This document shows, in pieces, positions 30,183 to 40,868 of a stretch of DNA of 64,000 nt. A program made the position numbers and the translations under genes. Numbering within the stretch: the stretch's first letter is position 1; every line of letters begins with the position of its first letter. The notes beneath the pieces were generated by a model that saw nothing but the letters and a program-made list of their open reading frames with translations, did not search any database and was not told the DNA's origin. This DNA comes from Microvirga ossetica (GTDB taxonomy: Bacteria > Pseudomonadota > Alphaproteobacteria > Rhizobiales > Beijerinckiaceae), in contig NZ_CP016616.1 in the NCBI RefSeq assembly GCF_002741015.1, positions 5,779,141 to 5,843,140 on the forward strand, given 5' to 3'.

Positions 30183-30812
30183 TTACAATCCTGCTTGGGC
30201 GGCCGGGCCGCCGGTCGCGCGGTGCCTGGCATTCCAGTCCGCTGCGAGTTCGAAGAAATTGCGCATGATCGTCACCCCGTGCTCCGACAGGATGCTCTCG
30301 GGGTGGAACTGCACCCCATGGATCGGCAGCGAGCGATGCGACAGACCCATGACGAGACCGTCCGACGTCTCGGCCGTGACGAGCAGATCGTCGGGGCAGG
30401 TTTCGCGATCCACGATCAGCGAATGGTAGCGGGTCGCCTTGAACGGGCCGTTGATGCCGCGAAAAACCGTCTGACCCCCGTGCTCGACATCCGAGACCTT
30501 TCCGTGCATCGGCATCGGCGCCCGCGAGACCGTGCCGCCGAACACCTGGCCGATGGCCTGCAGCCCGAGGCAGACGCCGAAGGTCGGGATGTCGGGGGAG
30601 GCGCGCTTCACCAGATCGAGGCAGATCCCTGCCTCGTTGGGCGTGCACGGGCCGGGAGAAAGCACGATGGCATCCGGCGGATGGCTCAGCACCTCGTCGG
30701 TCGTGATCGCATCGTTGCGCACCACGTCGACGGAGGTGGCAAGGGGACCTAGCAGATGCACCAGGTTCCAGGTGAAGCTGTCGTAATTGTCGATGACGAG
30801 AACGCGGGTCAT
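30183..30812 (-). CDS. trpG: Anthranilate synthase component II (glutamine amidotransferase)
   Basis: Supplies ammonia from glutamine to TrpE. 209 residues, class I glutamine amidotransferase. The nucleophile is Cys81 in [12 protein letters not shown], and the triad is completed by His170 and Glu172 in VQFHPES. The N terminus [14 protein letters not shown] is typical. In Rhizobium and Bradyrhizobium trpE and trpG are fused, but here they are separate genes 58 bp apart. Some TrpG proteins also serve in folate synthesis as PabA. Confidence 0.95.
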   Translation of the reverse strand: MTRVLVIDNYDSFTWNLVHLLGPLATSVDVVRNDAITTDEVLSHPPDAIVLSPGPCTPNEAGICLDLVKRASPDIPTFGVCLGLQAIGQVFGGTVSRAPMPMHGKVSDVEHGGQTVFRGINGPFKATRYHSLIVDRETCPDDLLVTAETSDGLVMGLSHRSLPIHGVQFHPESILSEHGVTIMRNFFELAADWNARHRATGGPAAQAGL

Positions 30813-30870
30813 GGCGCGCCGACGTTCGCGTAAGCGGCGGCCCCGGTCAAGGGAAGCGTTTCGAACGGTG

Positions 30871-32391
30871 TCACTGCCCGACCCTCGCCTGGCTTGCGAA
30901 ACGCACCGCCTCCTCCGCCGCGCGGAACAGCGCCTTAGCCTTGTTGATGCATTCCTGCTGCTCGGAGGCCGGATCGGAATCGTAGACGATGCCGGCGCCG
31001 GCCTGGACCGCCATGCGGCCGTCCTTCACCACGGCGGTGCGCAGCACGATGCATGTATCCATCTCGCCGTTGGCGCCGAAATAGCCGATGCAGCCGGCGT
31101 AGGGACCGCGCTTGTCCTTCTCCAACTCGTCGATGATCTGCATGGCGCGCACCTTGGGCGCTCCCGAGACCGTGCCGGCCGGAAAGCCCGCTACGAGCGC
31201 GTCGAGGGCGTCGAAGCTCGGGTCGAGCCGTCCCTCAACGTTCGAGACGATGTGCATCACCTGGCTGTAATATTCGAGGAAGAACGAATCCGTGACCTGC
31301 ACGGAACCCATCTCGGCTACGCGGCCGACATCGTTGCGCCCGAGATCGAGCAGCATCAGGTGCTCGGCGCGCTCCTTCTGGTCCGCGAGCAGGCTTTCCG
31401 CGTGGGCCCTGTCCTCGGCGGCCGTCGCGCCGCGTGGGCGGGTGCCGGCGATGGGGCGGATCGTGACCTTGCCGTCGCGCATGCGGACCAGGATCTCCGG
31501 CGAGGAGCAGACGATCTGGAAATCCTCGAAGTCGAGATAGCAGAGGAAGGGAGCCGGATTGACCCGCCGCAAGGAGCGGTAGAGCGCGAAGGCGGGCAGG
31601 GGGAAAGCGGCCTCGAAGCGCTGGGACAGCACAACCTGGAAGATGTCGCCGGCGCGGATGTAGTCCTTGGCCCTCGCGACCATCGCCTCGAATTCCGCGG
31701 GCGTCGTGTTCGAGACCGGCGGCTCGAAATGGATCTGCGTCGGATCGCTGCGGTCGTCCATCGGCAACGGGCGCTCGAGCGCCGCCGTCACCTCGTCGAG
31801 GCGCGAGAGCGCGGTCTCGTAGGCCGCCTTGGCCGAGGTGCCTCCTTGCGGGCGCACGGGCGTTATGAGCGAGATCTCGTCCTTCACCGCATCGAACACC
31901 ACCATCACGGTGGGGCGGATCAGGATCGCGTCCGGGACCTGCAGCACATCCCGATTGGGTTCGGGCAGCCGCTCCATGAGGCGCACCATGTCGTAACCCA
32001 GATAGCCGAAGAGCCCCGCCGCCATCGGTGGCAGATCGTCGGAAAGGGGCAGGGCGCTTTCCTGGATCAGCGCGCGCAGGCTCTCCAGGGGCGGGTGCTT
32101 GTCCACCTGGAATTCCTGCATGCGGCTCAAGGCATGCCGGTCGATCGAGGCGACACCGTCCTGGCAGCGCCAGACGAGGTCGGGATCGAGCCCGATCATA
32201 GAGAAGCGGCCGCGGGTCGCGCCTCCTTCGACGGACTCGAGCAGGAAGGCCGAACCTTTCCGCTCGTGCCGCAGCTTCAGGAAAGCCGCGACCGGCGTCA
32301 GCAGATCGCCCACAAGGGTCGCTCGCAGAACGCCGGCCTCGCCAGCCTCGTAGGCCGTGGCGAAGGTGTCGAAATCGGGCGCGATCGTCAT
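30871..32391 (-). CDS. trpE: Anthranilate synthase component I
   Basis: Makes anthranilate from chorismate, the first committed step to tryptophan. 506 residues. The feedback-inhibition motif LLESVEGG is intact near residue 50, so tryptophan inhibition is expected. The chorismate-binding domain carries FLCYLDFEDFQIVCSSPEIL, PIAGTRPRG, LMLLDLGRNDVGRV and SGAPKVRAM. It starts 3 bp after ppiD, so no leader peptide or attenuator fits directly before it. Control, if any, must lie upstream of ppiD or inside it. Confidence 0.96.
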   Translation of the reverse strand: MTIAPDFDTFATAYEAGEAGVLRATLVGDLLTPVAAFLKLRHERKGSAFLLESVEGGATRGRFSMIGLDPDLVWRCQDGVASIDRHALSRMQEFQVDKHPPLESLRALIQESALPLSDDLPPMAAGLFGYLGYDMVRLMERLPEPNRDVLQVPDAILIRPTVMVVFDAVKDEISLITPVRPQGGTSAKAAYETALSRLDEVTAALERPLPMDDRSDPTQIHFEPPVSNTTPAEFEAMVARAKDYIRAGDIFQVVLSQRFEAAFPLPAFALYRSLRRVNPAPFLCYLDFEDFQIVCSSPEILVRMRDGKVTIRPIAGTRPRGATAAEDRAHAESLLADQKERAEHLMLLDLGRNDVGRVAEMGSVQVTDSFFLEYYSQVMHIVSNVEGRLDPSFDALDALVAGFPAGTVSGAPKVRAMQIIDELEKDKRGPYAGCIGYFGANGEMDTCIVLRTAVVKDGRMAVQAGAGIVYDSDPASEQQECINKAKALFRAAEEAVRFASQARVGQ

Positions 32392-32394
32392 GGC

Positions 32395-34290
32395 CTACAA
32401 TTCGCCGCCGGTCGCCTGCCTCAGGGCCTGCTGGTTGATCGTCACGCCGAGATCCTGGCGCACCCGGGCGATGTACTGGCTGATCAGGTCGTCGCCGAAG
32501 CCGGTGCGGAGCTGGTTCTCGACGTTCTGGGCCGCCTGCGTCGTGGTGACCAGCGGCGGCACCGTGGCGGCCGTCACCTTGAACACCGCGCGGGAATCCG
32601 CCCCGTTCGCGGCATTGCCTGCCTTGCCCACGGGCACCGCGAAGATGCGGTTGACCGCCTCGGCCGCGAGATCGTCCTTCGCGGTGTTGCGGGCCAGGTC
32701 CGTGGCATTCACGACGGAGGCGCCGGCTTCCTGCGCCACTGCCTCGATGGCCTCGCCCTTGTCGAGACGCTCGGTCATCAGCCGGGCCTTCTCCGACAGG
32801 CGCTGGGCGACCTGATCCTCGCGCCACCGGGCGGCGACCTGATCGCGCACCTCGTCGAGGTTCTTTTCGCGCGAAGCCTCGATGCCGGTCACGTCGTACC
32901 AGACATAGCCGGTGCCTGTGCGCAGCGCTTCGTTATCGACGCCGATATCGGAGGCGAAGGCGGCTTTCACCACCGGGTCCTTCTCGGGGATGTTGACCGG
33001 GTTGCCGGCCTTGTCGAGGCCGCTGGAATCCACGGCCGGGACCTGGATCAGGGTCAGGCCCTTCTCCTTGGCGATATCAGCCAGCGGCTTGGCGCCGGCG
33101 CGCAGATCCTCGATCTCGTCGTGGATCCGCTCGATCTGCCCCTGGGCGCGCTGCACGGCGAGGCCCTGGCGAAGCTCCGCGGCAACCTCCTCGAAGGGGC
33201 GCACGGCCTCTGGCTGGATCTGGGTGACGCGCACCAGCACCGGCCCGAACCGGCCGGTGACCGGCGCGCTCGTCGCGCCCTGCTCGAGAGCGAAGGCCGC
33301 GTCGGCCACGGCCTGATCGAGCATCTCCGCCTTGGTGAAGGTGCCCAGATCAAGGCTTCCCGGAGAGACGTTGCGCTCGGCGGCAAGCGCCTCGAAGGTC
33401 GTGCCTTCCTTCAGCTTGGCGGCCGCAGCCTCGGCCTCGGCCGGCGACGGGAAGGTGATCTGCTGGATCGTGCGGCGCTCGGGCGAGCCGTACCTGGCCT
33501 TCTGCTGCTCGTAAGCCTGGCGGGCATCCGCATCGGACACGGTGTCAGGCTTGGCAAGCGCTGCCGCATCGAGGGCCATGACGCTGACGGCCCGGTATTC
33601 CGGCGCGCGGAACTCGCTCCGGCGCTCGTTGAAGAAGCTCTGAAGCTGTTCGGGCGTGGCGGCGGGGATCTCGCCGGCCGCAGCCTGGTTGAGCAGGACG
33701 TAGGAGGCGGCGCGGCGCTCGCTGGCATAACGATGCATGGCCTCCTTCGCGGCCACCGGCACATTGATGTCGCCGGCGATCGCCTCGGCGAGGTGCAGGC
33801 GGGCCATGGCGGCGCGCTGCTCCTGCACGAAGCCCGCCTCGGAAATGCCGACATTGCGCAGGGCCTGATCGAAGAGCCCCCGGTTGAACTGGCCGTCGGC
33901 GCCCTTGAAGGTCGGATTGTTCATGATCGAGGCGGCGACGAGCTGGTCCGAGACGGAGAGCCCCATCTGCTTGGCCTGCTCCGCCAGAACCGCCTCGGTC
34001 ACCAGATTGTTGACCACCTGCTGGTCGAGGCCGAACGTCCGGGCCTGTTCCGCGGTGATGACGGTGCGGAACTGGCGCCCAAGGCGCTGCATCTCGTTGG
34101 TATAGGCGTTGCGCACCTGATTGACCGAGATGCTGGTGCTGCCCACCTCCGCCACCGTCGAGGCGGGCGTCACCCGGAAGATGTCGCCGATGCCCCAGAT
34201 GGCGAAGCTGACGATGAGAGCGCCGAAAAAGATCGTGGCGATGGCTTTGCCGACCGCGGTCTGCCCAGCCTTGCGCATGTTCCGAAGCAT
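32395..34290 (-). CDS. ppiD: PpiD-like membrane-anchored peptidyl-prolyl isomerase
   Basis: Periplasmic folding helper anchored in the inner membrane, likely assisting proteins that leave the Sec translocon. 631 residues. The N terminus MLRNMRKAGQTAVGKAI precedes one transmembrane segment (FFGALIVSFAIWGIG). A SurA-like N-terminal domain follows, and a central parvulin-type domain lies around residues 245-360 (RRTIQQITFPS and later FGPVLVRVT). The start is an ATG with GGGAAACGGG upstream; a TTG six codons earlier is possible. It is the first gene of the leftward trp-moa operon and is divergent from tpiA. Confidence 0.9.
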   Translation of the reverse strand: MLRNMRKAGQTAVGKAIATIFFGALIVSFAIWGIGDIFRVTPASTVAEVGSTSISVNQVRNAYTNEMQRLGRQFRTVITAEQARTFGLDQQVVNNLVTEAVLAEQAKQMGLSVSDQLVAASIMNNPTFKGADGQFNRGLFDQALRNVGISEAGFVQEQRAAMARLHLAEAIAGDINVPVAAKEAMHRYASERRAASYVLLNQAAAGEIPAATPEQLQSFFNERRSEFRAPEYRAVSVMALDAAALAKPDTVSDADARQAYEQQKARYGSPERRTIQQITFPSPAEAEAAAAKLKEGTTFEALAAERNVSPGSLDLGTFTKAEMLDQAVADAAFALEQGATSAPVTGRFGPVLVRVTQIQPEAVRPFEEVAAELRQGLAVQRAQGQIERIHDEIEDLRAGAKPLADIAKEKGLTLIQVPAVDSSGLDKAGNPVNIPEKDPVVKAAFASDIGVDNEALRTGTGYVWYDVTGIEASREKNLDEVRDQVAARWREDQVAQRLSEKARLMTERLDKGEAIEAVAQEAGASVVNATDLARNTAKDDLAAEAVNRIFAVPVGKAGNAANGADSRAVFKVTAATVPPLVTTTQAAQNVENQLRTGFGDDLISQYIARVRQDLGVTINQQALRQATGGEL

Positions 34291-34426
34291 CGTGAACCCG
34301 TTTCCCAAAAACTCGTTAAACCTGCCGATAAACGATCAGCGCCTCTACGAAAAGGGCAAGTCTGGTTGAAAGAGGGCGTAAGCCTCTGCTAGTGCCAACT
34401 TATCAAGCGTGACAGGAGTGCCTCAC

Positions 34427-35194
34427 ATGAGCGTCGATAGGCCGCGCCCGCTGGTTGCGGGCAACTGGAAGATGAACGGGTTGAAGAGCTCGGCCAAGGT
34501 GCTGGAGGAGATCCATGCCGGATACACGCCCGGCCTGAAGGCCAAGGTGGAGCTGGCAATCTGCCCGCCGGCGACGCTGATCGGCCTGCTTGCCAAGCGC
34601 GCCATCGGCTCGCGCATCGCCATCGGCGGTCAGGATTGTCACGCCAAGGAATCGGGCGCCTATACCGGCGACCTCTCGGCCGAGATGCTGGCCGATGCAG
34701 GCGCGGCCTATGTGCTCGCCGGCCATTCCGAGCGGCGGCAGTACCATAAGGAAAAGGACGTGGATGTCTGCGCGAAGGCGGTCGCCGCGCACCGGGCGGG
34801 CCTCACGGCCATCGTCTGCGTCGGCGAGACCCGGGAAGAGCGCGAATCCGGCAAGACCCTCAGCGTGGTCCGCAAGCAGCTGCGCGGCTCGATCCCGGTC
34901 GATTCGAACAGCCACAACCTCGTGGTGGCCTATGAGCCGGTCTGGGCCATCGGCACCGGCCTGACTCCGACCGTGGCGGACGTGGCGGAGGTCCATGCCC
35001 TGATCCGCGACGAGCTGCGCCGCCTCGTCGGCAAGGCCGATGCAGCCCGGGTCCGCATCCTCTATGGGGGCTCCGTGAAGCCCTCGAACGCGGCCGAGCT
35101 GATGGCGGTCGAGAACGTCAACGGCGCCCTGGTCGGCGGCGCGAGCCTCGTCGCAGCCGATTTCCTGGCGATTGCCGGGGCTTATCTGGGGTAA
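34427..35194 (+). CDS. tpiA: Triosephosphate isomerase
   Basis: Interconverts dihydroxyacetone phosphate and glyceraldehyde 3-phosphate in glycolysis. 255 residues. All catalytic residues are in place: Asn13 and Lys15 in AGNWKMNG, His100 in AGHSERR, and Glu170 in [14 protein letters not shown] lies 11 bases upstream of the ATG; a GTG six codons earlier is less likely. The 136-bp interval to ppiD must hold divergent promoters. secG and pyrG follow on the same strand after a palindromic repeat, a rhizobial order. Confidence 0.97.
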   Translation: MSVDRPRPLVAGNWKMNGLKSSAKVLEEIHAGYTPGLKAKVELAICPPATLIGLLAKRAIGSRIAIGGQDCHAKESGAYTGDLSAEMLADAGAAYVLAGHSERRQYHKEKDVDVCAKAVAAHRAGLTAIVCVGETREERESGKTLSVVRKQLRGSIPVDSNSHNLVVAYEPVWAIGTGLTPTVADVAEVHALIRDELRRLVGKADAARVRILYGGSVKPSNAAELMAVENVNGALVGGASLVAADFLAIAGAYLG

Positions 35195-35205
35195 ATTGTC
35201 CGCTA

Positions 35206-35334
35206 CTGTCATCCCGGGGCCGCGCAGCGGAGCCCGGGATCCATAGCCGCTGACAGCACAGAAAAACGCGCCACGCTGATCGCCCCTTTTTGAGACGGCG
35301 TGGTTATGGATCCCCGCCTTCGCGGGGATGACAG
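35206..35334. repeat. Long inverted repeat, family B copy 1
   Basis: CTGTCATCCC at the left end is matched by GGGATGACAG at the right. Inside lie a stem TCCCGGG...CCCGGGA, the pair GGATCCATA...TATGGATCC, and a tight hairpin ATCCCCGC-CTTC-GCGGGGAT. Together they fold the 129 bp into one nested structure. It fills most of the tpiA-secG interval and may end tpiA transcripts. Similar ends recur at 49.0, 51.2 and 52.8 kb. Confidence 0.75.
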
Positions 35335-35464
35335 GGGAGCGCTTCAACAAAAGCGCCCTTGCGGGTCTTTGATCCTGCGCCCACCTATGCTACAGGCCGC
35401 CGCAACGAACGGATTGCGAGCGGCTGACGCCTTGTGCGCAGCCGCTTGAGGTTTTTGGAAAACG

Positions 35465-35863
35465 ATGCAAACAGTTCTCATCATTGTCCACCTGATCATC
35501 GTGCTTGCCCTGATCGGCGTGGTTCTGCTGCAACGCTCCGAGGGCGGTGGCATGGGTCTCGGCGGCAGCGGAGGCGGCGGCGTGTCCGGCTTCATGACCG
35601 GTCGCGGGCAGGCCAACGCACTTACCCGCGCGACGGCGATCCTGGCGGCACTTTTCTTCGTGACGAGCATCGCGCTCACCGTGATGGCGACCTCGACGCG
35701 TGCTCCTCGCTCGATTCTCGATGGCGCCGCTCCGGCGCCGGGCCAGCAGGCGCCGGCGGCTCCGCAGGGCGGCAACGTCCTCGAGCAGCTGCAGCGGCTC
35801 CAGGGCGAGCAGCCGGCGGCTCCGGCTCCCGGCGCTCCGGCACCGGCAGCGCCTCAGCAGTAA
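35465..35863 (+). CDS. secG: Preprotein translocase subunit SecG
   Basis: Accessory subunit of the SecYEG inner-membrane channel. 132 residues. Two transmembrane segments are seen, at residues 3-21 (VLIIVHLIIVLALIGVVLL) and about 57-77. Between them is the family signature QRSEGGGMG with a glycine-rich loop and LTRATAILA. The C terminus is a long alanine-, proline- and glutamine-rich tail (APGQQAPAAPQ...), common in alphaproteobacteria and probably disordered. A terminator follows. Confidence 0.95.
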   Translation: MQTVLIIVHLIIVLALIGVVLLQRSEGGGMGLGGSGGGGVSGFMTGRGQANALTRATAILAALFFVTSIALTVMATSTRAPRSILDGAAPAPGQQAPAAPQGGNVLEQLQRLQGEQPAAPAPGAPAPAAPQQ

Positions 35864-35871
35864 ACGATACC

Positions 35872-35900
35872 AGGGCCGGACCTTCCGGCCCTCTCTTTTT
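35872..35900 (+). terminator. Rho-independent terminator after secG
   Basis: AGGGCCGGA and TCCGGCCCT form a perfect 9-bp stem with a three-base loop, followed by CTCTTTTT. It separates secG from pyrG. Confidence 0.85.
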
Positions 35901-35962
35901 GTGGATGGCTTTCGGGTGGTCCGGTTCGCGATTGCGAATCGGCCCCCGATGTTTATGGATAG

Positions 35963-37597
<1,635 letters not shown>

Positions 37598-37620
37598 GCG
37601 TCCATGCTGCCACACTGCCA

Positions 37621-37652
37621 CGTCATCACCGGCCTTGTGCCGGTGATTTTCG
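37621..37652 (+). repeat. Family A half-element (copy 2), likely pyrG terminator
   Basis: CGTCATCACCGGCCTTGTGC followed by CGGTGAT matches the left hairpin of copy 1 exactly. Stem ATCACCGGC/GCCGGTGAT is followed by TTTTCGTTTT, so it has the shape of a Rho-independent terminator. The right-hand hairpin of the full element is missing. Confidence 0.75.
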
Positions 37653-37702
37653 TTTTGAGTGGCAGTTCGGCTTTTTCGCCTCATGAAAGTATGGCGTTAT
37701 TT

Positions 37703-37809
37703 CCCTCCCCCTTGTGGGGAGGGTCAGGGTGGGGGTGTGGGCGATAGCCGATCAGGCTCTGGCGCCAACACCCCCACCTCCAACTCCTCCCCTCAAGGGG
37801 GAGGAGGGG
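37703..37809. repeat. GC-rich long inverted repeat, family C copy 1
   Basis: Left arm CCCTCCCCCTTGTGGGGAGG plus a following GGTGGGGGTG; right arm CACCCCCACC and CTCCCCTCAAGGGGGAGG. Each arm contains its own short hairpin and the arms pair with each other around about 40 bases. Any open frames across it are by-products of this composition. The rest of the pyrG-VOC interval shows no gene. Confidence 0.75.
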
Positions 37810-37942
37810 CGCCCAACTCGCGGCAGGCCGAAGACAAGTCTCGGGCTAGCAGAGACTTATGGGAAGGAGGACGACAGGAGCACATATTGGCCAAACCCGA
37901 CTTCCTGCCTAAGTCTATGCTCTCGTCACAGGAAAGAGCTCG

Positions 37943-38806
37943 ATGACCCGCCGGATCGATCATCTCGTCGTTGCCGTTCGCGATCTCGACGAAGCCGGAA
38001 GCTTCTATCGGCGTCTGGGATTCCAGGTCGGAGCGCGCAATCGGCATCCGTGGGGCACCGAAAACCGGCTCGTGCAATTCTCAGGCTCCTTCATCGAGCT
38101 GATCACGGTGGGCGAGGGCGCCGCCATCGCCCCTCACCAGGCCAGCGCCTTCAGCTTCGGCGCCTTCGTCAAGGATTACCTGCTGGATCGCGAGGGGCTG
38201 GCCATGCTCGTCCTCGACAGCCAGGACGCCAAGGCCGATGCGGCCGTGTTCTCCGAGAAGGGCATCGGGTCCTTCGAGCCCTTCCACTTCGAGCGCAGCG
38301 GCCGCCGCCCTGACGGCAGCGAGACGAAGGTCGCCTTCACCCTGGCTTTCGCCTCGGCACAGAATTCTCCCAAGGCCGGCTTCTTCGTGTGCCAGCAGCA
38401 CTACCCGGAGAATTTCTGGAATCCGGAATTCCAGCGCCACGACAACAGGGCGTCCCGCATTTCGTCCGTGACCCTGGCGGCCCCGGACCCGGACCGGTTC
38501 CGCAGCTTCCTGACAGCGTTCACGGGGGTGCAGTCGTCGAGCCCGGATGGGGACGATTCGTCTTTCCGACTGGGCGAGGATCGCATCGACGTGCTGACGC
38601 CCGACGATGCCGCGGAGATCTACGGCTCGGTCGAGGCGGAGATGGAGGAGCCGTCCTTCGTGGCTTTCGCCGTTCGGGTCGACGACATCCACCGCCACGC
38701 GAACTGGCTGGATGCGGCGGAGATTCCCTATCAGCATATCGGCACGAGGCTCATCGTGCCGGCCAGTGCCGCCTTCGGCGTCGCAATCGCGTTCGAGCCA
38801 ACGTAA
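37943..38806 (+). CDS. VOC / glyoxalase-like domain protein
   Basis: 287-residue cytoplasmic protein of the vicinal-oxygen-chelate superfamily, closest in pattern to the Glyoxalase-like (PF13468) group. The N-terminal DHLVVAVRDLDEAGSFYRRLGF is the classic first beta-alpha-beta unit, and GTENRLVQFSGSFIELI the metal-binding strand region. A second module begins near ISSVTLAAPDPDRFRSF. AGGAAAG precedes the ATG. Its substrate is unknown. It lies between pyrG and kdsA, where core rhizobial genomes often have nothing, together with two other small genes. Confidence 0.85.
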   Translation: MTRRIDHLVVAVRDLDEAGSFYRRLGFQVGARNRHPWGTENRLVQFSGSFIELITVGEGAAIAPHQASAFSFGAFVKDYLLDREGLAMLVLDSQDAKADAAVFSEKGIGSFEPFHFERSGRRPDGSETKVAFTLAFASAQNSPKAGFFVCQQHYPENFWNPEFQRHDNRASRISSVTLAAPDPDRFRSFLTAFTGVQSSSPDGDDSSFRLGEDRIDVLTPDDAAEIYGSVEAEMEEPSFVAFAVRVDDIHRHANWLDAAEIPYQHIGTRLIVPASAAFGVAIAFEPT

Positions 38807-38863
38807 TATTAACCATACCGCCCTATACGATGAGAAAACATCGATCGTGTGGGGGACCGGACC

Positions 38864-39265
38864 ATGGCTTCATCTCTTGCGGGCTTGCCCGACTTCCTGA
38901 TCTTCTTCGTGCTCGCGGTTGCACTGGTCGGCCTCTATCTCGCGATCTACACGCTTGCGACCATGCACAACGAGTTCGCCCTGATCCGTGACAACGTGAT
39001 CTCTGCCGCGACCGCTCTCGGCTTCAGCCTCGTCGGCTTCGCCCTGCCGGTCGCAAGCGCGATCGTGCATGCCCAGACCATCATCGATTGTCTCGTCTGG
39101 GGCTTGGTGGCGCTTGCCGTGCAGATCCTGGTCTACTGGCTCGTGCGCATCGTCATGCCGAATCTGTCCCACCGCATCGCCTCGGGCGAGATGGCGGCAG
39201 CGCTCTTCCTCGGCGCCGCCTCGCTTGCCGCCGGGATCATCAACGCTTCGGCGATGACATTCTGA
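38864..39265 (+). CDS. DUF350-type small membrane protein
   Basis: 133 residues with four hydrophobic segments, arranged as two similar pairs. The features of DUF350 (UPF0719) are visible: YTLATMHNEFALIRDNVISA after the first helix, then GFALPVASAIVHAQTI and CLVWGLVALAVQILVYWLV. Molecular role is not established for the family. The start is the ATG after GGGGGACCGG; a GTG five codons earlier is possible. A short gap separates it from the leftward HTH gene; their ends converge 25 bp apart. Confidence 0.8.
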   Translation: MASSLAGLPDFLIFFVLAVALVGLYLAIYTLATMHNEFALIRDNVISAATALGFSLVGFALPVASAIVHAQTIIDCLVWGLVALAVQILVYWLVRIVMPNLSHRIASGEMAAALFLGAASLAAGIINASAMTF

Positions 39266-39290
39266 GACGGCAAGCGACGCCGATTATCGT

Positions 39291-39560
39291 TTAGACCATC
39301 TCCTCGACCAGCCGTGCGAATTGCAGGGTTTCCGCGCGCATCCCGTGCGGCACCATCGCCGGGTTCCTGTGCCGGATCGCGTGGATCATGGCGATCCGCT
39401 CGATGGCCCGGAGATAGAGGTCCGGGATCTCGATCTCGCCCCACTCGAACGCCTGATAGTCGCGCAGGCTGATATCGACCTCGTGCGCCATCCGGCTCTG
39501 CGTGAAACCCAGCGCTGTTCGCAACGCGACCAGTTCCTGCGTCTTGTCGTACTCGGACAT
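39291..39560 (-). CDS. Small XRE-type helix-turn-helix protein
   Basis: 89 residues. Residues 10-40 read LVALRTALGFTQSRMAHEVD and ISLRDYQAFEWGE, a Cro/C1-like HTH in which the recognition helix is followed by YQAFEWGE instead of the usual SxWERG. The C-terminal half is helical and may dimerise. GGAGG stands 8-9 bases before the ATG. No toxin or partner gene overlaps it, and the neighbours (DUF350 and kdsA) point away. Target unknown. Confidence 0.7.
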   Translation of the reverse strand: MSEYDKTQELVALRTALGFTQSRMAHEVDISLRDYQAFEWGEIEIPDLYLRAIERIAMIHAIRHRNPAMVPHGMRAETLQFARLVEEMV

Positions 39561-39800
39561 GAAAGCGCTCCTCCCGCGCTGATCGGTGCAATCAACCCCC
39601 GATCCGGATCGTATTCAGGCAAATTTTCTTAAGTTGTTCTTGCCCGAGATGCCGGATCTTCTAGTGACCTAAAGTAAGCTTGTCGGGCCTGCAAAGAAAA
39701 CGCCTCCTTGCAAGCGTGGTTAAGAACGCCGGAAGCAAGACGGGCGCGGCACGGCACATCGCCACTTTGCCTTTGCACTCAAAAAGGCTAGTGACGGCGC

Positions 39801-40646
39801 ATGACCGATATCCATCAGACCCAAGCCGTCGTCGAGGCCGGTTCCGTCCGCTTCGGCAATCATCTGCCGCTCAGCATCATCGCCGGGCCGTGCGCCATGG
39901 AAAGCCGCGATCACGCGCTCGAAATGGCTGCGGCCCTCAAGGAGATCGCGGGCAGGGTGGGCCTCGGCCTCGTCTACAAGTCGTCCTTCGACAAGGCGAA
40001 CCGGACCTCGATCTCCAGCGCCCGCGGCATCGGCCTCGACAAGGCGCTGTCCATCTTCGCGGAGGTGAAGGAGAGGTTCGACCTGCCGGTGGTCACCGAC
40101 GTGCACAAGAACGATCAATGCGCCCCCGTGGGCGAGGTGGTCGACATCCTCCAGATCCCGGCCTTCCTGTGCCGTCAGACCGACCTTCTGGTCGCTGCCG
40201 CCAGGACCGGCCGGGTGGTGAACGTGAAGAAGGGGCAGTTCCTGGCGCCATGGGACATGGCCAATGTCGCCGCCAAGGTGACGGGGGCCGGCAATCCGAA
40301 CGTCATGCTCACCGAGCGCGGCGCCTCGTTCGGCTACAACACCCTCGTCTCCGACATGCGCTCCCTGCCGATCATGGCCGAGACCGGCGCCCCGGTGATC
40401 TTCGACGCGACGCATTCGGTGCAGCAGCCCGGCGGCAAGGGCGCCACCTCCGGCGGCCAGCGCGAATACGTGCCGGTTCTCGCCCGCGCGGCGGTCGCAG
40501 TCGGCGTGGCGGGCGTCTTCATCGAGACGCACCAGGATCCCGACAAGGCCCCCTCCGACGGCCCCAACATGGTGCCGCTGAAGGAGCTGGAAGGGCTGCT
40601 TCGCCAATTGAAGGCGTTCGATGCGCTGGCGAAGGGGCGCAATTAA
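39801..40646 (+). CDS. kdsA: 3-deoxy-8-phosphooctulonate (Kdo-8-P) synthase
   Basis: Condenses phosphoenolpyruvate with arabinose 5-phosphate to make Kdo 8-phosphate for the lipopolysaccharide core. 281 residues, TIM barrel. The segments [60 protein letters not shown] and [19 protein letters not shown] occur in order. The asparagine near the N terminus decides whether the enzyme needs metal; [17 protein letters not shown] also fits the family. It supplies the same outer-membrane pathway as the lpx genes at 14-19 kb. The 240 bp upstream contain no gene. Confidence 0.97.
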   Translation: MTDIHQTQAVVEAGSVRFGNHLPLSIIAGPCAMESRDHALEMAAALKEIAGRVGLGLVYKSSFDKANRTSISSARGIGLDKALSIFAEVKERFDLPVVTDVHKNDQCAPVGEVVDILQIPAFLCRQTDLLVAAARTGRVVNVKKGQFLAPWDMANVAAKVTGAGNPNVMLTERGASFGYNTLVSDMRSLPIMAETGAPVIFDATHSVQQPGGKGATSGGQREYVPVLARAAVAVGVAGVFIETHQDPDKAPSDGPNMVPLKELEGLLRQLKAFDALAKGRN

Positions 40647-40660
40647 GAATTAGCCTCTCA

Positions 40661-40748
40661 CGTCATGGCCGGGCTTGTCCCGGCCATCTCGATTGGAAGG
40701 ACACTGGGTTTCACTTATCGAGATCACCGGACGAGGCCGGTGATGACG
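40661..40748. repeat. Paired-palindrome repeat, family A copy 3 (reversed)
   Basis: CGTCAT, then the hairpin ATGGCCGGG-CTTGT-CCCGGCCAT, a spacer of about 30 bases, then the hairpin ATCACCGG-ACGAGG-CCGGTGAT and GACG. The two hairpin types are those of copy 1 but in reversed order, as expected for the opposite orientation. The 120 bases between it and the MFS gene hold nothing else recognisable. Confidence 0.8.
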
Positions 40749-40868
40749 GGCGAGAGTGTCCCCACCATGTCCTGGGAAGACGGTAGGCTTGCGTTCACAG
40801 CCGTTCCGGAACGGCACGGTCATGATAGGAAGCAATGCACCTGTCGCGGCCCCAATCGTTAGGATGCC

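Noticed and set aside
30787..34392. Long plus-strand open frame of about 1200 codons across trpE and ppiD
   Set aside because: Composition shadow of two well-supported minus-strand genes; the translation is rich in His, Asp, Arg and Leu with no domain.
35930..35950. tRNA-like TTCG...GAATC text before pyrG
   Set aside because: Only a short palindrome (TTCGCGATTGCGAATC); no acceptor or anticodon stems can be built around it.
37659..37946. Plus-strand open frame of 95 codons after pyrG
   Set aside because: It runs through a family C repeat (GEGQGGG, PQGGGG residues) and overlaps the VOC gene start.
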